From Caldifarciminota bacterium 4484_100 (GTDB lineage: Bacteria; Hydrothermota; Tepidihabitantia; SM23-42), in contig MUKB01000110.1 of NCBI GenBank assembly GCA_002049785.1, forward strand, positions 1 to 10,414: 10,414 nt of DNA. Reading direction: 5' to 3'. Positions 1 through 5,152 of the stretch are shown piece after piece (within the stretch, counting starts at the first letter, position 1; the number at the start of each line of letters is the position of its first letter). The translations under genes were made by a program, and so were the position numbers. Under the pieces are notes generated by a model, which made no database searches, had not been told where the DNA came from, and saw nothing but the letters and a program-made list of their open reading frames with translations.

Positions 1-181
1 AAATAAAAATTGGTTGACTCCTCTCCACTTTTTCTCTTGATTTTTCAAAATGTTGTGTTGAGTTTATTCCATACCTTCTTCGCAGATCGAGACTGTGAAT
101 GGGCTGAATGGAGTTTTTACTTCCAGCTAAGGGGCGTCTCGCCCCGTCGTTCAGAATGACATTTTTCCGTTTTTTCTCGTC

Positions 182-202
182 ATGCTGAACTTGGTTCAGC
201 AT
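182..202. repeat. REP-like palindrome, CTGAAC-type
   Basis: This is a perfect 9-bp stem (ATGCTGAAC / GTTCAGCAT) around a 3-nt loop. The same 21-nt palindrome occurs at 4117-4137, and related ones at 259-279 and 4153-4173. The shared core GAAC-TTG-GTTC or GAA-CTTGT-TTC with variable outer stem bases resembles the short mobile palindromes seen in many bacterial genomes. No function can be read from the sequence. Confidence 0.75.
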
Positions 203-258
203 CTCTATTTTTTTTAGTTTCTCTGGTTTTTCTCGTTTGTCTGGTTGAAAAGATTGAA

Positions 259-279
259 ATTCCGAAACAAGTTCGGAAT
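259..279. repeat. REP-like palindrome, TTCCGAA-type
   Basis: An 8-bp stem (ATTCCGAA / TTCGGAAT) with a 5-nt loop (ACAAG). It has the same layout as the palindromes at 182-202, 4117-4137 and 4153-4173, but different outer stem bases that changed in a compensatory way, so the hairpin rather than the primary sequence appears conserved. Confidence 0.7.
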
Positions 280-321
280 GACAATGTTATTATCCAGAAT
301 CAAGAATCCAGTATCGAGTGT

Positions 322-351
322 AATGACTCAATGACTAATGACTTAATGACT
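322..351 (+). repeat. Heptamer array AATGACT x4
   Basis: Four copies of AATGACT lie at 322-328, 330-336, 337-343 and 345-351, separated by 0-1 nt. The reverse complement AGTCATT recurs at least six times at 3960-4068 in the right arm, as expected if the two arms are inverted copies. There are no spacers, so this is not a CRISPR. Confidence 0.7.
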
Positions 352-440
352 AAATCTTTTTCAATTCCGAAATCCGAAATGCCTTGCTGGTTTTTCTGGT
401 TTGTTTGGTTGAAAAGATTTAGACCCTGAAATAAATCCTT

Positions 441-463
441 ACTTCCATTTCGTAAGTGGAAGT
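441..463 (-). terminator. Hairpin downstream of the Omp28-like pseudogene
   Basis: Ten-base arms (ACTTCCATTT / AAGTGGAAGT) pair with one G-T wobble around a 3-nt loop. The hairpin lies about 40 nt past the last reading-frame stop of the leftward Omp28-like remnant. Leftward of it the minus strand reads AAGGATTTATTT, a weak T-rich tail. It could end leftward transcription, but the U-tract is poor. Confidence 0.4.
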
Positions 464-501
464 AGAGTGGCTTTGTGAGAACTCAGGCCAGGGATTTTTA
501 T

Positions 502-1197
502 TTAGTTACCGAGTTTATATTTCTTTGCCTGTAATACCTGGCAGTCACTCATATTCTGCACAAACACCACCAATTCAATCTGATTTTTCGTTATTCAATC
601 TGATTTTTCGTTCCAGCCAGGGTCAAGCACAAAGTTTAGCTGTTCCAATACAGTATCCTGAGGAGCAGGCAGGGTCACGGACCGACCATATTGGTCTGGC
701 AGCATCTCTCTCATCACAAAGTTGAAGAACGTATCCGAAGCACCCACCTGAGAGAAATAGACACTATCCTCGCACACAACAAGAAAGAGACGGTGGTCAC
801 CATCCCCGATAGAATCGAGTGGGCAGATACCGATTTCAACCGTGCAGGAGGAACCGATCTGTTCAACATTTAAGAAGAGGCCTATTTCAGGCTCAATATT
901 CCTTTCACTGAGTATCAAATTCTTATAAGCAGGATAGTCCTGCTGGGGGTCCTCGGTCTGGATCTGATGCACACCATCAAATACAACAATCGGTGAAACA
1001 TCAATCTGATATAGAGACTCCCGAACCGCAACATAAGAGGGGCTGAGCGTATCACCTGCAACCCGACGATGATATGCGACAACCGCCAGGCTATCGCCAA
1101 ACTCCTTTACCAGGCTGTCAAGGGCATCTTCTGCATAAGGACAATAGGTGCACCGGGCAAAGGTGAAGAGTTCGGCAAGAATTATCATCTGTGCCAT
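502..1197 (-). pseudogene. Omp28-like thioredoxin-fold secreted protein, 5'-truncated and interrupted by TGA
   Basis: The first 200 codons (1197-595) align along their length with residues about 21-215 of the intact 596-aa neighbour. Shared blocks are the redox site (CTYC at residues 16-19, replacing CPYC), a cis-Pro region (VSPIVVFDG, Pro about 69), the MREMLP motif and a final GWNE. An in-frame TGA at 595-597 follows. After it the same frame stays open to TAA at 502-504 and resumes family sequence (NQIELVVFVQNMSD, matching CKIVVFVQASNK in the neighbour). The TGA lies within a 20-bp tandem duplication (573-612). No signal peptide is present: the 5' end is fused to the remnant upstream, so the first ATG lies inside old coding sequence of another gene. 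A T9SS tail is also absent. The remnant was presumably a periplasmic or surface thiol-disulfide protein; now it is probably inactive, or at most a short non-exported product. A consensus error at the duplication is the main alternative. Confidence 0.75.
573..612. repeat. 20-bp tandem duplication inside the Omp28-like remnant
   Basis: ATTCAATCTGATTTTTCGTT is present twice back to back (573-592, 593-612) with no mismatch. On the minus strand the first-read copy (593-612) encodes NEKSD followed by a stop. The second-read copy (573-592) is in the shifted phase that encodes KNQIE and continues into conserved sequence. The perfect identity suggests a recent event or an assembly artefact. Confidence 0.9.
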
Positions 1198-1781
1198 CCC
1201 AGTATGTTTCTCTTTTAAACCGGATGGTTCTCATACGCTGGCCAGTCAAATCATAGATTTCCACTGTACCCGTCTCCTGAGTTTTATCCATCGATCTGAT
1301 GTAGAGTCTCTCTCTGAATGGAACCGGATAGAGATTGAATAGTGCTGACCCGGATCCCCTTGCTTCTCCAATCGCACTAACACCCACTGCATAGACATTG
1401 ATGGAGTCCTTGAGTGTCGGGTCACCCAGAGACTGACAATGAAGATTAAGAACTTCAACCGCATATCCTGGAGTAGGATAGATACTGATATCAATCGCAG
1501 TGTCCGCTTCACCCGCGCCAAGATAATCGTATAATATTATTCCTGGCTCTGCACACTGTCCACCCACACAATATATCTCAAACCAGCCCGAGACTGAATC
1601 GATTACCCGGCAATCGAATGCATAACTATTCGGTAATGTTCCAGTATTTTCCAGGCGAAATTAGAATTGAATTAAATCAGTTCTGCTCTGAACCGTATCG
1701 TCCACGCAGACAACATTGAAATCATACTGGCAAATGCCGGTATTATGACAAACAGAAAAAGAACCAAACTCTGATCATCAT
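1198..1781 (-). pseudogene. Small secreted protein with T9SS-type C-terminal domain, multiply broken
   Basis: Read from a possible ATG at 1781, three frames together spell a plausible secreted protein. Frame one gives MMIRVWFFF. A second frame gives FLFVIIPAFAS, a signal-peptide core ending in an AFA-S type cleavage site. A third frame gives YDFNVVCVDDTVQSRTDLIQF, a TAA stop at 1661-1663, then FRLENTG on to about 1198. The open part contains a beta-rich domain with Cys residues (FEIYCVGGQC) and a T9SS type A-like tail (NLYPVPF, VEIYDLTGQ, YWDGTD). The tail stops at WDGTD, where about 30 residues including the expected GVYF strand are missing and the thioredoxin-fold remnant begins. So there are at least two frame changes, one nonsense codon and a lost 3' end. 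The gene sits just past the terminator hairpin of the 596-aa gene. Family membership beyond the sorting-tail type is not recognised. Confidence 0.7.
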
Positions 1782-1796
1782 ACTTCTTCAATCAGA

Positions 1797-1832
1797 ATTT
1801 CTGGGCAGGGTCTTTCGACCCTGCCCAGAAAT
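1797..1832 (-). terminator. 16-bp perfect hairpin ending the Omp28-like gene
   Basis: The arms ATTTCTGGGCAGGGTC (1797-1812) and GACCCTGCCCAGAAAT (1817-1832) are perfectly complementary around a TTTC loop. The hairpin starts 9 nt after the TGA of the leftward 596-aa gene. No long U-run follows on the minus strand, only ATTCTGATT, so it may terminate inefficiently or act as a 3'-end stabiliser. The nearness to the stop codon and lack of other role make termination the best reading. Confidence 0.75.
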
Positions 1833-1841
1833 AGAAAATCT

Positions 1842-3632
1842 TCACCGCACCAGGACCACCTTCTCCATCAATTGCTTGCTACCGGTTCTCAGTTTGACAA
1901 AGTAGACACCAGCAGGAACTGAAGTTCCCTGTTTGTCGGTTCCATCCCAGATAACCTGTTCCGTAATATTTTGAAACTGTCTTATACACCTTCCTGACGA
2001 ATCATAAATATCCACCCCAAGAACCTTTTCGGCTCCTGCCTGGAATACTAGCGTTGTTCTTCTCACAAACGGATTGGGCACAACCTGAAGCCTCAGCGCG
2101 GTGCTGGCCTCTGATTTGTTTTCCTTGATTCCGATATAACCCGGCACCAGGATATCGTCCACATACCACCCTTCTTGAATAGTACCGGGGTCACTGATAA
2201 ATCTGAACCTGAGCCTGATGGTCTTGCCCGCATAATTTGTCAAACTATAGGAAGCCTGGACCCACGATGCCTGGGTTCCGTTCACATCATCCAGGATCTG
2301 GAACCAGCCTGAGCCGTTATCCACCTCGATATACCCATAGTCATAATTTGTCTCTAAACTATACTGTTGATAAAAGTACAGAGAGCTATCCGGGGTAACA
2401 ACAAAGTATGGTGATACAAGTTTGGCATCATTCTCATTTGTGTACTGCCAGGACCCTTCAACCCCGCAATACCAGGAATGTGTTGGCGAATTGCTCTTAT
2501 GTGTGGTGATATGCCAGTTGTCATTGGTACCTGAATGGGTCCAATCGCCTTGACCGGACTCAATATCATCAGAAAACCCTGGCTGGGTAGTAATGATAAA
2601 TGGGATTGAAGAGACATCACCATTGCCAAAATCCAGGTCGAATTGGACCTGATGCGGGTCGGGACAGCCAGCACTGATATCGAATGCGAAATCTATCACA
2701 TTTCCTACATCACCCGGACCGAGCGAGACTGATTGAGGAGTTGAACTGGTGATCGTAATATATGGATCTGAACAGCTGACCGATGCAGTGCCTGTATAAA
2801 CACCATCTCTTATATTTTTACCAAAGGCACTGATTGCCATAGACTCACCCGGTTCTGCAAACCCATTGCCATTGCCACTGGTCTCGGCCAGATTCACATC
2901 ATAATATGTCATCTCTTGGGCATCAAAGAGACCAATTTCAGCACCTTGGTAGATCTCTTTATTCGACGCCTGGACAAAAACCACAATCTTGCAGTTATGT
3001 TCATCCCAGGCAGAGTTAATCGTAAAATTCGTTGATCTGATGATTGTGTCGGATGCAGGAATCGTCACCGACTCTCCTGAAGCACTGGGAAGCATATCCC
3101 TCATCGCAAAATCGAGTTTTGTCATACCCTGCCAATTGTAAGGGATGTCGTTTTCGACAATCACAAAGAAGAGATATCCACTCACGGAACTGCCCGAGGT
3201 ATTCTGAATATTTGCCTGCACAGTTCCTGAGTTGCTTGTCGAATCGTAGGTGCAGGTCAAATTGATCTCTAAGGGACTGGAAACCCCTAATCGTGTGGTT
3301 AAATGACGTCGATACAGCGGATACATTGTGCCAGAATGTTCACCGCCAACCTCTGATATCGTACCATCAAACCAGATGGTTGGATATCCACTTATACCAT
3401 AATAACTCGACCTTGCTGCCGCTTCCGATGAATAGAATGGATCACTGGTTGAGGGATGATAACCTATTACCACCAAAGAGTCATAGCTCCTATCATAATT
3501 CTCTTCCACACCCCTTGCCGCACCTGGACAATAGGGGCACCAGGTTGCAGTAAACGTTTCACTAACCACAACCCGCTGACTGGCGTAAAGGCCAGTTCCC
3601 AGTATAACCAGGAGTATGAGCAACCTTTTCAT
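1842..3632 (-). CDS. Omp28-like secreted thioredoxin-fold protein with T9SS C-terminal sorting domain
   Basis: A 596-aa exported protein. A signal peptide (residues 1-18, Lys-Arg then a hydrophobic core, cut near YAS/Q) precedes a thioredoxin-like domain with CPYC at 32-35 and a cis-Pro loop (GYPTIWFDG, Pro 84). The Omp28-type region follows, with MRDMLP and IVVFVQ motifs to about 230. A beta-sandwich section carries NGNGFAEPGE. A MAM/immune-inhibitor-A-like jelly-roll domain covers about 355-500 (DDIESGQGDW to EGWYVDDILVPG). The last 84 residues are a T9SS type A-like sorting domain (VVPNPF at 517-522, IYDSSGR, WDGTD, GVYFVKL, ending VVLVR). Omp28-like proteins are surface or periplasmic; the CPYC site suggests disulfide or thiol chemistry, substrate unknown. 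The start is fixed by AAGGAGG five bases upstream and by the signal peptide. It has its own promoter and terminator and is the only intact gene between the inverted-repeat arms. Confidence 0.9.
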   Translation of the reverse strand: MKRLLILLVILGTGLYASQRVVVSETFTATWCPYCPGAARGVEENYDRSYDSLVVIGYHPSTSDPFYSSEAAARSSYYGISGYPTIWFDGTISEVGGEHSGTMYPLYRRHLTTRLGVSSPLEINLTCTYDSTSNSGTVQANIQNTSGSSVSGYLFFVIVENDIPYNWQGMTKLDFAMRDMLPSASGESVTIPASDTIIRSTNFTINSAWDEHNCKIVVFVQASNKEIYQGAEIGLFDAQEMTYYDVNLAETSGNGNGFAEPGESMAISAFGKNIRDGVYTGTASVSCSDPYITITSSTPQSVSLGPGDVGNVIDFAFDISAGCPDPHQVQFDLDFGNGDVSSIPFIITTQPGFSDDIESGQGDWTHSGTNDNWHITTHKSNSPTHSWYCGVEGSWQYTNENDAKLVSPYFVVTPDSSLYFYQQYSLETNYDYGYIEVDNGSGWFQILDDVNGTQASWVQASYSLTNYAGKTIRLRFRFISDPGTIQEGWYVDDILVPGYIGIKENKSEASTALRLQVVPNPFVRRTTLVFQAGAEKVLGVDIYDSSGRCIRQFQNITEQVIWDGTDKQGTSVPAGVYFVKLRTGSKQLMEKVVLVR

Positions 3633-3637
3633 ATAAA

Positions 3638-3644
3638 CCTCCTT
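3638..3644 (-). promoter_or_regulatory. Strong ribosome binding site of the Omp28-like gene
   Basis: AAGGAGG on the minus strand, 5 nt before the ATG at 3632-3630. This near-perfect Shine-Dalgarno fixes the start codon and contrasts with the barrel-gene fragment, which has none. Confidence 0.85.
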
Positions 3645-3665
3645 CTTCTGCTTTTCTTCAAATTA

Positions 3666-3764
3666 TTAAGAAAATATGTTAAAAGGGGTAATTGAAGGTA
3701 CCGACCGGCACAAAGATATAGAAAACTCATGTCCCACCCCTTTTTGGAATGCAGAAGCGCGCAT
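3666..3764 (-). CDS. Possible 32-aa leader ORF in the 5' UTR
   Basis: An ATG at 3764-3762 is preceded by a perfect AGGAGG (plus-strand 3775-3780) with a 10-nt spacer. It opens a 32-codon frame (starting MRASAFQKGVG, ending TPFNIFS) closed by TAA at 3668-3666, 33 nt before the ATG of the 596-aa gene. It lies wholly inside the predicted leader of that gene. The peptide has no recognisable domain, signal sequence or run of one amino acid typical of attenuators. It could be a regulatory upstream ORF, a small unknown protein, or chance; only the ribosome binding site supports it. Confidence 0.3.
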   Translation of the reverse strand: MRASAFQKGVGHEFSISLCRSVPSITPFNIFS

Positions 3765-3801
3765 ATTGAACCTGCCTCCTGATATCTGGATAATCAAGTT
3801 T

Positions 3802-3824
3802 TGTTATCTCTGAATAAGATAACA
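3802..3824 (-). promoter_or_regulatory. Stem-loop at the expected transcript 5' end
   Basis: Eight-base arms TGTTATCT and AGATAACA (plus strand 3802-3809 and 3817-3824) flank a 7-nt loop. The dyad begins about ten bases past the -10 box at 3834-3839, so it would sit at the very start of the RNA or over the initiation region. It may be a 5' stabilising stem-loop or an operator dyad. The sequence alone cannot decide between them. Confidence 0.4.
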
Positions 3825-3833
3825 TTATATTTT

Positions 3834-3861
3834 ATTATAACAAAAATGACCAAAATGTCAA
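3834..3861 (-). promoter_or_regulatory. Consensus sigma70-type promoter driving the Omp28-like gene
   Basis: On the minus strand a perfect TTGACA (plus 3856-3861) is followed by a 16-nt spacer and a perfect TATAAT (plus 3834-3839). Transcription would begin near 3827 and read leftward through a leader of about 195 nt into the 596-aa gene. Both hexamers match consensus. It lies just inside the right repeat arm, so the cassette carries its own promoter. Chance occurrence in AT-rich DNA is unlikely but not excluded. Confidence 0.75.
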
Positions 3862-4116
3862 GGTAAGTTTGTTGCTGAGTCCTCTCCACTTTTTTCAAAA
3901 GCCCTGTAGAATTAACTGTATTAGTATGCTGGTTATTTAGAGATGCTGGGAAATCCGTTAGTCATTGAGTTATTGAATCATTGAAACACCGATAGTCATT
4001 GAGTAATTAAGTCATTTAGTCATTTAAAAAACATTAGTCATTATGTCATTGGTAAATCGTAAGTCATTCTGAACCCTGTGCTGAGGAATTTCAGTATTGT
4101 TTCAGGATCTTATGAG

Positions 4117-4173
4117 ATGCTGAACCAAGTTCAGCATGACATTGCTGTTGTCACCCTGAACTTGTTTCAGGGT
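4117..4173. repeat. Pair of REP-like palindromes in the right arm
   Basis: Two hairpins lie 15 nt apart. The one at 4117-4137 has the stem ATGCTGAAC/GTTCAGCAT and is identical to 182-202. The one at 4153-4173 has the stem ACCCTGAA/TTCAGGGT. Both share the inner GAAC-type core but differ at outer stem positions in a compensated way. Confidence 0.7.
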
Positions 4174-4254
4174 CTAAATCTTTTCAACCAAACAAACCAA
4201 AAAACGAGAGAAACCAGAGAAACTAGAGAAACGAGGTAAACCAGAATCTTCAGC

Positions 4255-4278
4255 CCGCAGGGCGTCCTCGCCCTGCGG
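4255..4278. repeat. GC-rich hairpin unique to the right arm
   Basis: Ten perfect base pairs (CCGCAGGGCG / CGCCCTGCGG) around TCCT. No U-tract follows on either strand and no gene ends here, so it is listed as a palindromic repeat unit rather than a terminator. Confidence 0.6.
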
Positions 4279-4387
4279 AACCAAATCCATCGGGGCGAGA
4301 CGCCCCTTAGCTGAAAGGAAAACTCTATTCAGCCCACCGACAGTCTCGGTTTGCTAAGAAGGCATGGAATAAACTCAACACAACATT

Positions 4388-5152
4388 TTGAAAAATCAAA
4401 ACAAAAATTATTCGATCGACTACAACCCAGCCGGGCTGGCATTTTCATTCGAACCCTACTACTCCATCTCTTATCTGAACTATATCGCAGGAACTCACCT
4501 CGGTTATCTCGGATATGAAAACAATCAACTCGGCGTGGGCATTCACTATCTTTACAGTGGTTCGATAAAAAAGACCGATGCCCTGGGTAATGAATATGGC
4601 AACTTCTCCGCCAGCTTCTTGGACCTCAATGTCGGAAAAGGGTTTTTCCTGGGTGAATTCGGGTTCGGCATCACGATCAAAGGGGTGTATGAAAATATTG
4701 ATACGCTCTATTCATTGGGCGCGGGGACAGACCTCGGACTTCTATATCTCTTTCCAGAAACCGAGGTTCAACTCGGCCTTTCAATCAAGAATATCGGAAT
4801 TGGTATCAAACCATTCACCGACAAAAAAGAGAGCTTTCCCTATGAAATTAACCTTGCCGGGGTCAAAAGAATCGATGATAGCTGGATCGGCCTTGATTTG
4901 GTAAAAAATGTGCTCCAGGGTACAGGATTCCGAATCGGGGGTTCTTACGCGGTTACCGAGAACTTCAATATAAACGCATCTTATAATTCTCTGCTGTCAT
5001 CGATGAAGACCGGAAGCAGTGGATTCGATTTTGTCACAGGTCTTATAATAGGGTTTTCAATAAAAAAAGGCCAACTCCAGATAAGTTATTGTTATGCACC
5101 ATATTTTGACCTCGGGCAGGGTCATAGATTAACAATCAGCATAGGAGGCTAA
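4388..5152 (+). pseudogene. PorV/UPF0164-like outer-membrane beta-barrel, 5' end lost to the repeat arm
   Basis: The open frame gives 254 residues from a TTG. Near its start is YNPAGLA (residues 12-18), the hallmark motif of PorV/UPF0164-type barrel proteins. In that family it normally follows a signal peptide and a G-rich GARALGMGG-like strand, about 45-55 residues in. Those are absent here. Residues 1-7 (MKNQNKN) are encoded by the repeat end and junction, and family-like sequence begins at about residue 8 (YSIDYNPAGLA). There is no Shine-Dalgarno, and an in-frame TAA lies at 4370-4372, so no better start exists. The rest looks like an intact barrel: alternating strands with aromatic/Gly turns (GFGITIKGVYENI, GTGFRIGGSYAV) and an ending of RLTISIGG. 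Without a signal peptide it could not reach the outer membrane. PorV itself serves type IX secretion, but many paralogues have no assigned role. It abuts the next gene with zero spacing. Confidence 0.7.

Larger units (their letters stand above)
1..431. repeat. Left arm of a long inverted repeat; gene-free, repeat-packed stretch
   Basis: This stretch holds no gene and is mosaic repeat DNA. Positions 37-145 are the reverse complement of 4292-4399, with a 36-nt perfect match at 37-72 and scattered mismatches further in. Positions 397-431 are a perfect 35-nt reverse complement of 4165-4199. Between them are a GC hairpin (131-145, GGGGCG/CGCCCC), two REP-like palindromes (182-202 and 259-279) and an AATGACT array (322-351). 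Positions 19-33 (TCCTCTCCACTTTTT) recur in direct orientation at 3880-3894. Such mosaics of palindromes are typical of non-coding intergenic repeats; a transposition or recombination role is inference. Confidence 0.85.
3872..4399. repeat. Right arm of the long inverted repeat; gene-free, repeat-packed stretch
   Basis: This gene-free block mirrors the left arm. Positions 4292-4399 pair with 37-145, and 4165-4199 match 397-431 perfectly in inverse orientation. It contains AGTCATT copies (3960-4068), REP-like palindromes at 4117-4137 (9-bp stem) and 4153-4173 (8-bp stem ACCCTGAA/TTCAGGGT), a strong GC hairpin at 4255-4278 (CCGCAGGGCG, loop TCCT, CGCCCTGCGG) and another at 4292-4306. Module order differs slightly from the left arm and the GC hairpin 4255-4278 is unique to this side, so the arms diverged or were built from separate insertions. 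Its outer end coincides with the point where barrel-protein homology begins. Confidence 0.85.

Noticed and set aside
322..351. Possible CRISPR-like array
   Set aside because: The units are 7 nt with 0-1 nt between them; no spacers of CRISPR length and no cas genes.
595..597. TGA recoded as an amino acid (alternative code or selenocysteine)
   Set aside because: It falls exactly in a tandem duplication, the aligned paralogue has no Cys or Trp there, no stem-loop of SECIS type is evident, and TGA ends the adjacent 596-aa gene normally.
456..873. Plus-strand reading frames of 60-89 codons
   Set aside because: They lie opposite the Omp28-like remnant, which shows clear homology to its neighbour on the minus strand; the plus frames show no motifs or ribosome sites.
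3044..3695. Plus-strand frames opposite the start of the 596-aa gene
   Set aside because: They are antisense shadows of a gene with signal peptide, redox motif and ribosome site on the minus strand.
4255..4278. Rho-independent terminator
   Set aside because: Strong stem but no U-tract on either strand and no gene ending nearby; treated as part of the repeat arm.
37..4399. Conventional insertion sequence or composite transposon
   Set aside because: No transposase or integrase frame in either arm or between them, and the arms are mosaic repeats, not coding elements.
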